A stretch of DNA of 64,000 nt, taken from the NCBI GenBank assembly GCA_016781775.1, contig JADDPR010000266.1, forward strand, positions 9,469 through 73,468, written 5' to 3'. This DNA is from Rubrobacter sp. (GTDB lineage: Bacteria > Actinomycetota > Rubrobacteria > Rubrobacterales > Rubrobacteraceae). Below are positions 34,811 through 42,654 of the stretch, piece after piece. Within the stretch, counting starts at the first letter, position 1; each line of letters begins with the position of its first letter. The notes beneath the pieces are model-generated. The model was not told where the DNA came from. It saw nothing but the letters and a program-made list of their open reading frames with translations, and made no database searches. The position numbers and the translations under genes were made by a program.

Positions 34811-36138
34811 GGTCGCACCCCGTCCGGAGCGGTCGAGAGCCGCGCAAAGGCCTCCCCCCTCTCCGCGTAACCGGAGAACTGGTCGAAGCTCGCGCACCCG
34901 GGCGAGAGCAGTACTACGTCGCCCGGCCGGGCGAGGGCGCGAGCCTCCTCCACTGCCGAGCGGAGGTCGGGGAGCAGCCGGACCTCCGCCTCTACCCCGG
35001 CCTCGTTCAGAAACCCGTGGAGGCGGGGCCCCGCCTCCCCCTGGCAGAGGATCGCGCGGCACCATCCCAGGTGGGGCAGCACCTCCGAAAAATCGGTCTC
35101 CTTCTCCGAGCCCCCGAGGATAAGCACGACCGGTCCCTCGATCCCCGCGAGCGCCGCCGCCACGGCGGCCGGATTCGTCGCCTTCGAGTCGTCGACCCAC
35201 GCCACACCCCCGCTCTCCCCGACGACCTCCATCCTGTGCGGCTTGAGACCATAACCCCGAAGCCCCTCACGGATGCCTGCCATCCCGGCCCCGAGCCCCT
35301 CGGCCGTCAGGGCAGCAAAGAGCGCGTTCTCCAGGTTGTGCCCCCCCACAAAAGGCAGCTCCGAGACCTCCACGAGAGGCTGCCCCCGAAGCAGCAACCT
35401 TCCCTCCTGGACCCTCGTCTCCCCATCCCCGACGACGACCGTCTCGGCGGCGAGCCCCTCCACCGCGCTCCGGCCTACCTCGTCGCCGGCGCTCACCAGC
35501 GCGAGGTCCTCCGGGTTCTGCCCGTCGAAGATGCGCAGCTTGTCGGCGACGTACTCCTCGAAGGAGGCGTGCCAGTTGAGGTGATCGGGGCGTACGTTCA
35601 GGAGCGCTGCGACGTCGAAGCCGGGGTTTTCGAGGTAGTGGAGCCCGAACGAGGAGACTTCGAGGACGAGCGTGCCGGCGTCGCGGACCTCCTCCAGGCA
35701 GCCGGTGAGGGCCCGCCAGGAGTTGCCGGCGACGGCGTGCGGGACCTCGGAGGCGGTCAGGCAGTGCCCGATCATGTCGACCACCGTCGTCTTGCCGTTC
35801 GTCCCGGTGACGGCCGCGACGTTGAGGCCCGGGGCCTCGGTCCTCAGGAGCTCGAGCCCGAGGGCAACCTCCGAAAGAATGGGGATGCCCCCCTTCTCCG
35901 CGGCCGAGAGCAGGGCGTCGGCGGGCCGGATGCCGGGGCTGGCAACGACCCGGTCGAAGCCCTCTTCGAGAACCTCGGGGCCAACACCGAAGCGCGTCTC
36001 GGCGCCGAGCCCTTCGGCCGACCGGCGCAGCCCTTTGGAATCGTTCGCGTCAACCGCGATCACTTCGACGCCACGCTCCCCCAAAGCGCGCGCGGCGGCG
36101 AGGCCGGACTCCCCGAGGCCGTAGACGAGGGTGGTCAT
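34807..36138 (-). CDS. murD: UDP-N-acetylmuramoyl-L-alanine--D-glutamate ligase
   Basis: Adds D-Glu to UDP-MurNAc-L-Ala. The 443-residue protein begins MTTLVYGLGESGLAAARAL and has NVAAVTGTNGKTTVVDMIGHCL (ATP loop), VLEVSSFGLHYLE, NVRPDHLNWHASFEEYVADKLRIF, PHRMEVVGESGGVAWVDDSKATNPAAVAAAL and LLSPGCASFDQFSGYAERGEAF. The ATG overlaps the mraY stop (ATGA). Confidence 0.97.
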   Translation of the reverse strand: MTTLVYGLGESGLAAARALGERGVEVIAVDANDSKGLRRSAEGLGAETRFGVGPEVLEEGFDRVVASPGIRPADALLSAAEKGGIPILSEVALGLELLRTEAPGLNVAAVTGTNGKTTVVDMIGHCLTASEVPHAVAGNSWRALTGCLEEVRDAGTLVLEVSSFGLHYLENPGFDVAALLNVRPDHLNWHASFEEYVADKLRIFDGQNPEDLALVSAGDEVGRSAVEGLAAETVVVGDGETRVQEGRLLLRGQPLVEVSELPFVGGHNLENALFAALTAEGLGAGMAGIREGLRGYGLKPHRMEVVGESGGVAWVDDSKATNPAAVAAALAGIEGPVVLILGGSEKETDFSEVLPHLGWCRAILCQGEAGPRLHGFLNEAGVEAEVRLLPDLRSAVEEARALARPGDVVLLSPGCASFDQFSGYAERGEAFARLSTAPDGVRP

Positions 36139-37130
36139 ACGGCGTCGTTGTACAGGGTGAAGTAGTAGAGGACGAAACCGGCGGAGGCGAAGACGGCCTG
36201 GATGATCCAGAAGCGCACCACAACCTTGTTCTCTTCCCACCCCATAAATTCGAAGTGGTGGTGGATCGGGGCCATCTTGAAGACCCGCTTGCCGGTGAGC
36301 TTGAAGAAGACCACCTGGATCATCACCGAGAGCGTCTCGATCACGAAGATCCCGCCGATCACCGGCAGCAGCATCTCCGTCTTCGTCAGCACCGCTGCCA
36401 CCGCGAGCACGCCGCCGATGGCGAGCGACCCCGTATCCCCCATAAACACCTCGGCGGGATGCGAGTTGAACCAGAGAAACCCGATGATAGCCCCGACCAT
36501 CGCCCCGCACACCACGGCGAGGTCGTACTGGCGCTCCAGAAACGCTATGGCGGTGTAGGCGAGCAGCGCGATAGCCCCGGCCCCCGCCGCGAGCCCGTCG
36601 AGCCCGTCGGTCAGGTTGACGGCGTTCGTCGCCCCCACGATCACGAGCAGCACGAGCACGCTGAAGAGCGCCACCCCCACGACCCCGGGTCCGAGCACGA
36701 GGTTCCGGTCGAGCCCCGGCAGTATCACGTTCTGCGTCACGCCGACGTATCGCAGGGCCATGATGTCCGCGACGACGACGGCGAGCATGAGAAGCAGGGC
36801 TTTGTAGCGCGCGCTCAGCCCCTCGTTGCGCCGGTTGGAGATCTTCTGCCAGTCGTCATACAGCCCTATCGCCGCCACGGCGGAGACAAGGAGCAGCACG
36901 GTCGCCGTAGCGAAGTTCGGTCTCGCCACCACGACGAGCGCCGAGGCGAGGCCGAGCAGCATCACGACGCCTCCCATCGTCGGCGTCCCCTGCTTTATGA
37001 GGTGCGTCTGCGGCCCCTCCTCGCGCACGAACTGCCCGAACTTCTTGTTTCTGAGGAACTCTATAAACTTCGACCCCAACGCCAGGGTAACCAGAAAGGC
37101 GATCCCGGCCGCCAGGATAACGCTAAACAA
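36135..37130 (-). CDS. mraY: Phospho-N-acetylmuramoyl-pentapeptide transferase
   Basis: Transfers phospho-MurNAc-pentapeptide to undecaprenyl phosphate, making lipid I. The 331-residue protein is polytopic, with QFVREEGPQTHLIKQGTPTMGGVVML, the Asp motif LYDDWQKISNRRNEGLSARYK, NAVNLTDGLDGLAAGAGAIAL, LWFNSHPAEVFMGDTGSLAIGG and MAPIHHHFEFMGWEENKVVVRFWI. TTG start with GGAGAG 8 nt upstream, overlapping the end of murF by 8 nt. Confidence 0.97.
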   Translation of the reverse strand: MFSVILAAGIAFLVTLALGSKFIEFLRNKKFGQFVREEGPQTHLIKQGTPTMGGVVMLLGLASALVVVARPNFATATVLLLVSAVAAIGLYDDWQKISNRRNEGLSARYKALLLMLAVVVADIMALRYVGVTQNVILPGLDRNLVLGPGVVGVALFSVLVLLVIVGATNAVNLTDGLDGLAAGAGAIALLAYTAIAFLERQYDLAVVCGAMVGAIIGFLWFNSHPAEVFMGDTGSLAIGGVLAVAAVLTKTEMLLPVIGGIFVIETLSVMIQVVFFKLTGKRVFKMAPIHHHFEFMGWEENKVVVRFWIIQAVFASAGFVLYYFTLYNDAV

Positions 37131-38511
37131 GAGCCAATCTCTCCTTTAACTTGCGAGTCAGCCGATCCAGCCCGACCCCTCTGGATCCCTTGACGACGAC
37201 GTAGTCGCCTTCTTCGAGCACGCTCTCGAGACCTTCGGCTGCGGCCTCTGCGCTCTCGTACTGCAGGGACTCGCCGGGGAAAGCCTCCGCGTACCATCGA
37301 GCCTCGTCCCCGACGCACACAAGCTTCTCTACCCCGACCTCGGCCGCGAGCCGGCCGGCCTCCCGGTGATACTCCCGGGCCGCTGCCCCGAGCTCGAACA
37401 TGCCGCCGAGCACCGCTATCAGCCGGCGCTGCTGCCGCCGCGCGCCCTCGGCCCCATAACGTAATACGGCCGCGACCGCGGCCGGAGACGCGTTGTAAGA
37501 GTCGTCGTAGACGATGATGTCCTCCCGAAGCCTGTATACCTCGCCCCTGAGGCCCGTACGCCTGAGACGCGTGAGGCCGCTGGCGCACTCCTCGGGGCCC
37601 ACCCCGAGCGCCAGACCGCCCCCGATCGCCGCCAGAAGCGGCTCCACGAGGTGCGTCCCGAAGACCGGGGCCTTGACCTCGATCTCACGTCCTTCGTCCC
37701 TCGTGTGCAGGGTAAAGGAAAGCCCGCTCTGTTGCTCGGCGACCTCGGAAGCGTAAAGGTCCGCCTCAGGTGTACGCCCGAAGGTGATGCGCCGCCCTAT
37801 CCCCCTTCCGGTTCCCGTAGAAGCGGCGGGCGCATCGACGGGACATACGAGGACGCTCGCGGGGCCCTCGGGGAGGGACATTGCCAGCTCGCCCTTCGTG
37901 GCGGCGAGGGCCTCGAGGCTGCCGAACGAATCGAGGTGTACCGGCGAGACCGCGGTAAGGACGCCGACGTCGGGCGGGGCTATGCGGGAGAGGTGGGCGA
38001 TGTCTCCGGGATGGGTCGCGCCCATCTCGAGGACGAGCACCTCCGCCTTCTCGTCGGCGCCGAGCACCGTGAGGGGTAGACCGATCTCGTTGTTGAAGTT
38101 CCCCTCCGTAGCACCCACGCGCCTGCCCGCGGAGCGCAGGATCGCCGCAAGGGCGTCCTTTACTGTCGTCTTGCCCACGCTGCCCGTGATCCCGACGACC
38201 GTCGGAGCGCCCTCCCGGGATAGGGTCCATCGAGCAAGCTCCCCCAAGGCAGCCTGCACGTCCTCCACCACGACCGTCGGCACGGAGAGAGGCCTCTCGC
38301 AGACCACCGCGACCGCGCCCCTCAACATCGCCTCCGGCGCGAAGTCCGCCCCGTCCACCCGGCCCTTCAGGGCGAAGAACAGCTGCCCCTCGCGTACCTG
38401 TCGGGAGTCAACGGCCGCCCCCGAGACCGGTGTTTGCGCCCTCTCAGCCGGGACCTCGTGGAGCGCGCCGCCCATGGCCTCCGCGGCCCGTTCCAAGGAG
38501 ACGGGCCTCAT
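37123..38511 (-). CDS. murF: UDP-N-acetylmuramoyl-tripeptide--D-alanyl-D-alanine ligase
   Basis: Adds D-Ala-D-Ala to UDP-MurNAc-tripeptide. The 462-residue protein has VDSRQVREGQLFFALKG, VVGITGSVGKTTVKDALAAIL (ATP loop), TEGNFNNEIGLPLTVL, VLEMGATHPGDIAHLSRIA, IVYDDSYNASPAAVAAVL and VVKGSRGVGLDRL. It follows ftsI by ATGA overlap. murE, which normally lies between ftsI and murF, is absent. Confidence 0.97.
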   Translation of the reverse strand: MRPVSLERAAEAMGGALHEVPAERAQTPVSGAAVDSRQVREGQLFFALKGRVDGADFAPEAMLRGAVAVVCERPLSVPTVVVEDVQAALGELARWTLSREGAPTVVGITGSVGKTTVKDALAAILRSAGRRVGATEGNFNNEIGLPLTVLGADEKAEVLVLEMGATHPGDIAHLSRIAPPDVGVLTAVSPVHLDSFGSLEALAATKGELAMSLPEGPASVLVCPVDAPAASTGTGRGIGRRITFGRTPEADLYASEVAEQQSGLSFTLHTRDEGREIEVKAPVFGTHLVEPLLAAIGGGLALGVGPEECASGLTRLRRTGLRGEVYRLREDIIVYDDSYNASPAAVAAVLRYGAEGARRQQRRLIAVLGGMFELGAAAREYHREAGRLAAEVGVEKLVCVGDEARWYAEAFPGESLQYESAEAAAEGLESVLEEGDYVVVKGSRGVGLDRLTRKLKERLALV

Positions 38512-40340
38512 CGCTCGCCACCCTCGGGGTGCTGGTCCATGGCGGGCATATCCTTGCGGTCGGGCGGGACGTTCATGTAGCTCAGGGTGAAGCTCATGAT
38601 CTTCTGGAATGCGGGGGCGGCAACTACCTCGCCCCAGTAAGTCGTCTGCGGATCGTCCACCAGGACAAGGGTCAGGTACTCCGGATCATCGGTGGGGGCG
38701 AAACCGATAAAAGAGGTGAAGTAGCCCCCGCCGTAGAGCCCGGTCTCGGGGTCGACCTTTTCGGCGGTACCGGTCTTCCCGGCGACGCTGTAACCGGGGA
38801 TCTTGGCGAGCCCGCCCGTCCCCTCCTCGCCCTCGACCACGCGCTGGAGCATCCCGCGTACTATAGTCGAGGTGTTCTCGCTTATCACCCGGCGGCCGGG
38901 AGCCTCGGGGGCCGCCCCTTGCGTCACGTGCGGCGTCACGGCGAGACCGCCGTTGGCGAGGGAGGCGTAACCCGCCGCAAGCTGCAGGGGCGTTACGGTG
39001 AGGCCCTGGCCGATCGGGATGTTGCCGATGGAGGCGCCGCTCCACTCCTCGTACGGGGGCACGAGACCCGCGTCCTCGCCCCAGAGATCCACGCCGGTCA
39101 CCTCCCCGAAGCCGAAACGGCCCATGTACTCGGCGAGCTTCTCCCCGCCAAGGGCCTGCGCGACCTGCACCGTTCCGACGTTGCTAGAGCGGGCGAGGAT
39201 GCCGCCGGGATCGAGGGTCAGGATCTCGTGGGGCTCGGAGTCGTTGATGATTCTGTCGGCGACCGCCATCTGGTCGGGGATGACGAAGGAGCTGTCCTCC
39301 GACACCGCCCCCTCTTCTATCGCGGCGGCCATCGTGAAGGCCTTGAAGGTGGATCCGGGTTCGTACGGGTCGGTGAGCGCCCGGTTGCGCTGGGCCTCCC
39401 CGGAGGCCTCCCCGAACTCGTTGTTGTCGTAGCCGGGGACGTTGGCGAGTGCGACGACCGCGCCGTCCTCGACGCGCATCACGATCCCGAGGGCGCTCTT
39501 GGCCTCGTGCTCCTCGACGGTCTCGACGAGCGTCCCCTCGAGCTCGCCCTGCACGGCGGTATCCAGGGTGAGCTTTACGTCCTCGCCGCTTTTCAGCTCC
39601 TCTTCGTGGCTCGCCTCGACCCCACCGTACGCTATGTCCGCCCCAAGGTGCCCGAGGGTCTGGCTCGCGAGGGCACCGTTCGGGTAGACCCTCTCGGCGT
39701 CCGGGGAGACCGAGACGCCCGGGAGTGCGAGGTCCTGGATGCCGCGCGCCTTCCCGGGCTCGACCCCGGAAGCGACGACGCTGTAGCCGCTCAGGCCGCC
39801 GCCGGCGTCCCTTTTCGTGAGCTTCTCCTCCACCTCGGAGGGCTCGAAGCCGAGCATCCCGGCCAGCGCCTCCGCCGCCGCGCGCGGGTCCTCGACGAGG
39901 TACGGCGTCGCCACGATCTTCGAGGCCTCGAGGCTGGTCGCCAGCTGCCGGCCGTCGGCGCTGAGTATGGCGCCGCGCTCGGCCCGGTCCTCGACGGCGG
40001 AGACGCGACGGTGCTCCGTGGCGAACAGCCCTGTGCCCTCCTCGTTTGCCGTTGTCAGCTGCACGGCCCGTCCCCCGAGCGAGAGACAGACGACGGCGAC
40101 GACGCCCACGGCCAGCCGGACCCTGCCGTGCCCGACCGCCTGGCCGCGGGCGCCACCAACAGGAGGTCGTGTCCTCCGCGACGTGCCACGCCTCCCCCTG
40201 GCCGTGAGCGGCACGACCTTCTCGCCGTCCGCGCACCCGAGGCTGGCGGCGGTGCGGGGGCCGCCCCGGACCTTCCGGTCCCGGGCATCAACCGCCGCTC
40301 CCCTTTTCTTCCTCCCCTTCACTCGCCACGTCCTCCCCAT
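38508..40340 (-). CDS. ftsI: Septal transpeptidase FtsI / PBP3 class
   Basis: Class B penicillin-binding protein cross-linking septal peptidoglycan. The 610-residue product has a long basic N-terminal region and one membrane segment (VRLAVGVVAVVCLSLGGRAVQL, about 74-95). A dimerisation domain and the transpeptidase motifs follow: YEPGSTFKAF (SxxK), ARSSNVGTV (SxN) and AGKTGTAEKV (KTG). The ATG at 40340 overlaps ftsL by 53 nt; a GTG six codons later is possible. Start uncertain, rest firm. Confidence 0.94.
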   Translation of the reverse strand: MGRTWRVKGRKKRGAAVDARDRKVRGGPRTAASLGCADGEKVVPLTARGRRGTSRRTRPPVGGARGQAVGHGRVRLAVGVVAVVCLSLGGRAVQLTTANEEGTGLFATEHRRVSAVEDRAERGAILSADGRQLATSLEASKIVATPYLVEDPRAAAEALAGMLGFEPSEVEEKLTKRDAGGGLSGYSVVASGVEPGKARGIQDLALPGVSVSPDAERVYPNGALASQTLGHLGADIAYGGVEASHEEELKSGEDVKLTLDTAVQGELEGTLVETVEEHEAKSALGIVMRVEDGAVVALANVPGYDNNEFGEASGEAQRNRALTDPYEPGSTFKAFTMAAAIEEGAVSEDSSFVIPDQMAVADRIINDSEPHEILTLDPGGILARSSNVGTVQVAQALGGEKLAEYMGRFGFGEVTGVDLWGEDAGLVPPYEEWSGASIGNIPIGQGLTVTPLQLAAGYASLANGGLAVTPHVTQGAAPEAPGRRVISENTSTIVRGMLQRVVEGEEGTGGLAKIPGYSVAGKTGTAEKVDPETGLYGGGYFTSFIGFAPTDDPEYLTLVLVDDPQTTYWGEVVAAPAFQKIMSFTLSYMNVPPDRKDMPAMDQHPEGGER

Positions 40341-40719
40341 CGCTCCCGCTGTAGGTCTTCAGGTCCCTGCCGGATGGATCTCTCATGCCGAGATCCCGCC
40401 TCGCTAAGCTCCGAACCCTCCCCGGTTCCGAGAGCTCCGAGACCTTGACCTCCAGACGCTCGGCCTCCACCTCGGCCTGCGCCTTCTCCTCCTGTAGAAC
40501 CGTCGCCTCCGCCTCGAGCCCGGCCGCCGTTGTATGGACGTAGACGCTCCCAAGCATCAACACCACCGGAACCACGACGAAGACCAGAAAAGATCGGCGC
40601 CTGCGCGCTGCCTGCCCCCTGGCCCTCGCGGCGTTACGGGGCGCCCCGCCCGGTAACCTCCCGAGAGGCGCCTCGACGGCCGGTGCCCCGTAGTCTCGCT
40701 TTCTCTGGGGCGCGGCCAC
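40288..40719 (-). CDS. ftsL: FtsL-like divisome protein
   Basis: Short bitopic protein of the FtsQLB complex. The 143-residue product has a basic cytoplasmic start (RARGQAARRRRS), a single membrane helix (FLVFVVVPVVLMLGSVYVHTTAA, about 44-66) and a leucine-zipper coiled coil (LEAEATVLQEEKAQAEVEAERLEVKVSELS). An RSLARRDLGM motif follows, typical of the FtsL/DivIC family. The last 25 residues are acidic. GTG start overlapping the rsmH stop by 1 nt; position between rsmH and ftsI is diagnostic. Confidence 0.85.
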   Translation of the reverse strand: MAAPQRKRDYGAPAVEAPLGRLPGGAPRNAARARGQAARRRRSFLVFVVVPVVLMLGSVYVHTTAAGLEAEATVLQEEKAQAEVEAERLEVKVSELSEPGRVRSLARRDLGMRDPSGRDLKTYSGSDGEDVASEGEEEKGSGG

Positions 40720-41651
40720 TACCGTCCCCCTAACGGCTCGTTCGTGCGAACGGCGGAGCGCAAGCGGGCGGACGCGCTGCGAGAGTTCTCCCCGACCTCC
40801 TGCTGAGAAGGCTTACGCACCACTCCCCTGCGAAGGATCGGCGCCGCCCCGCACACGCACACCGGCAGCTCCGGCGGACAGACGCAGCGGCCCTCGCGGT
40901 CCTTTATGAACCGCTTGACGGTACGGTCCTCGCCGGAGTGGAACGTGATCGCCACGAGACGCCCGCCCGGTACGAGGAGCTCCTCCGCAGCGTCGAGCGC
41001 CCGTTCGAGGCCCCCGATCTCGTCGTTCACGAAGACCCGCACCGCCTGAAACACCCTCTTCGCCGGGTTGCCGCCCCTCTCCTTCCAGCCGACCGCCGAG
41101 CGCACGGCCCCCGACAACTCCACCGTCGTAAGGAGCGGACGACGCTTGGAGATCTCCCCGGCGACCCGCCGAGCCTCCCCGCGCGGCACGTCCCCGTAGC
41201 GGACGAGGACGTCCGAGATCTCCGCCGGCTCGGCCTCGTTCAGAAAATCCGCCGCGGACCGGCCGGAGCTCGGGTCCATGCGCATGTCGAGCGGGCCCTC
41301 CTGCACGTAGCTGAAGCCACGCTCGGCCTCGTCGATCTGGAAGCTCGAGAGCCCGAGGTCGAAGAGGACGCCGTCCGCCCGCACGCCTTCCTCCACGAGC
41401 CGCTTCAGAACCTCGTCGTAGGCGCCGACCTTGAAGGAGAACCGCGGGTCCTCACGCAACTTGGCCGCCCTTTCGGCGGCCTCGGGATCGCGGTCGATGG
41501 CTATAAGTCGCCCCCCGGGCCCGAGCTCCTCCAGTATTCTCCGGGAGTGCCCCCCACCGCCGAAGGTGGCGTCGACGATCGTCTCGTCGCCCTTGGGCGT
41601 GAGCGCCTCGAGCGCCTCTTCTAGCATCACGGGATAGTGTCCGGTAGTCAT
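40719..41651 (-). CDS. rsmH: 16S rRNA m4C1402 methyltransferase
   Basis: S-adenosylmethionine-dependent N4 methylation of C1402. The 310-residue protein starts MTTGHYPVMLEEALEAL and has IVDATFGGGGHSRRILE (SAM site), LFDLGLSSFQIDEAERGFSYVQEGPLDMRMD, the NEAEPAEISDVLVRYGD motif, RVFQAVRVFVNDE and ITFHSGEDRTVKRFIK. The ATG overlaps the mraZ stop (TGATG); the open extension upstream lies over mraZ and is not coding. Confidence 0.97.
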   Translation of the reverse strand: MTTGHYPVMLEEALEALTPKGDETIVDATFGGGGHSRRILEELGPGGRLIAIDRDPEAAERAAKLREDPRFSFKVGAYDEVLKRLVEEGVRADGVLFDLGLSSFQIDEAERGFSYVQEGPLDMRMDPSSGRSAADFLNEAEPAEISDVLVRYGDVPRGEARRVAGEISKRRPLLTTVELSGAVRSAVGWKERGGNPAKRVFQAVRVFVNDEIGGLERALDAAEELLVPGGRLVAITFHSGEDRTVKRFIKDREGRCVCPPELPVCVCGAAPILRRGVVRKPSQQEVGENSRSASARLRSAVRTNEPLGGR

Positions 41652-42091
41652 CAAACCCCGAAGTCCCTTCCGGCGAACTCCTCGACGATCTCCGCAAAGG
41701 ACTCGTCGGCGCTCGACAGGTAACGGTTCCACTCGTCGGTGTCCCATATCTCCAAGCGGTCATCCACCCCGGCGAGGGTAACCGATTGCGAGAGACCCGC
41801 GTACTGGGCGAGCTTGGTGGGGACCAGGACCCGCCCCTGGCGATCCAGGGTAGCCTCGAACGCCATCGAGAAGAACATCCTCGAGAGCTGACGCCCCTTG
41901 GCCGACAGGTCCGCGTTGGCCTTTATGTTCGCTTTGAATGCCGCCCACTCGTCCGGCGGGAACGCGAACAAACAACGATCAACCCCCTTGGTGATGACGA
42001 TGCCGCCCTCAAAGTAGGAGCGGAGTCGGGAGGGGAGAGTCAACCGCCCTTTCTCATCTAGGGTGTGCTCATACTCTCCCAGAAGGGCCAG
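41651..42091 (-). CDS. mraZ: MraZ transcriptional regulator; probable CTG start
   Basis: Heads the division and cell-wall cluster and in other bacteria binds its own promoter. Two MraZ boxes are seen: EYEHTLDEKGRLTLPSRLRSYF at the N terminus and FEATLDRQGRVLVPTKLAQYAGL in the second half. The first ATG/GTG/TTG in frame (42043) would remove the first box. Upstream the frame reads TAG, then no canonical start. CTG at 42091, with GGGAGG 8 nt before it, gives MALLGEYEHTLDEKGR and 146 residues, a normal MraZ. The start is inferred. Confidence 0.9.
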   Translation of the reverse strand: MALLGEYEHTLDEKGRLTLPSRLRSYFEGGIVITKGVDRCLFAFPPDEWAAFKANIKANADLSAKGRQLSRMFFSMAFEATLDRQGRVLVPTKLAQYAGLSQSVTLAGVDDRLEIWDTDEWNRYLSSADESFAEIVEEFAGRDFGV

Positions 42092-42102
42092 GGTCTCGTC
42101 CT

Positions 42103-42127
42103 CCCACTACGTCCCACTTTGACCCAC
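42103..42127 (-). promoter_or_regulatory. MraZ operator: three direct repeats
   Basis: On the minus strand GTGGG occurs three times with exactly 5 nt between copies (42103-42107, 42113-42117, 42123-42127). This fits the TGGGN-N5 direct repeats known for MraZ binding upstream of mraZ. The last copy overlaps the proposed ribosome binding site, and all lie just downstream of the predicted transcription start, which suits autorepression. Confidence 0.75.
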
Positions 42128-42137
42128 AACGCTGGGA

Positions 42138-42166
42138 ATTCTGGCATACCCCTGCAAAACCTGCAA
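42138..42166 (-). promoter_or_regulatory. Promoter of the mraZ (division) cluster
   Basis: TTGCAG (42161-42166), a 17-bp spacer and CAGAAT (42138-42143) with TGC before the -10 (extended). Transcription would begin near 42131, directly before the MraZ repeats. The 290 or so bases between this and the tRNA gene hold no gene that I can see. Confidence 0.5.
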
Positions 42167-42453
42167 TCGAGCGGGGCCTTATTCGGGTTATCGGCACAGA
42201 ACTCGCCCTTTCGAGCCCTTTTTACCCTCCCCCCCAGGGTACTGGACCCCCTATACAAAACGCAACCACAAGCGTGAGCCCAGTGATATCGAGGCAGTGT
42301 TGCGTTAGCTCCGGCGGAGCGATCGAGTGGAACATGTAGGTGAGGCTGCGAAGCTGGCACTACATATTGAGCGACAGAGAAATAGGCGTTGGAACTCGGT
42401 CTTCCCTTGCGGATAGACAGGGATGGGAGTCCGATGGGAAGCGGGTAATAGGG

Positions 42454-42527
42454 TGGGCCCACCAGGACTCGAACCTGGGACCGTCCGATTATGAGTCGGA
42501 TGCTCTAACCAACTGAGCTATGGGCCC
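42454..42527 (-). tRNA. tRNA with CAU anticodon (Met or lysidine-type Ile2)
   Basis: A full cloverleaf of 74 nt on the minus strand: acceptor GGGCCCA/TGGGCCC with discriminator A, D arm AGCTCAGTTGGTTAGAGC, anticodon arm TCCGA-CTCATAA-TCGGA and T arm CCAGGTTCGAGTCCTGG. CCA is not encoded. CAU can mean elongator Met or, after lysidine modification, Ile2. The C4-G69 and C5-G68 pairs resemble Ile2 recognition by TilS in E. coli, but this is not decisive. Confidence 0.93.
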
Positions 42528-42546
42528 AAGAATCTTGGGCGGTGAG

Positions 42547-42618
42547 CTGCCCTGGTAGGACTCGAACCTACAACCCTCCGATTAACAGTCGGATGCTCTG
42601 CCATTGAGCTACAGGGCA
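42547..42618 (-). tRNA. tRNA-Asn (GUU)
   Basis: A full cloverleaf of 72 nt on the minus strand: acceptor TGCCCTG/CAGGGCA with discriminator G, anticodon loop CTGTTAA giving GUU, and T arm GTAGGTTCGAGTCCTAC. CCA is not encoded. It is 19 nt upstream of the CAU tRNA in the same orientation, so the pair is probably transcribed together with dnaG read-through. Confidence 0.95.
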
Positions 42619-42654
42619 ATGATGTTCAAAGTATACGGCCCACGGCCTCCGGCT

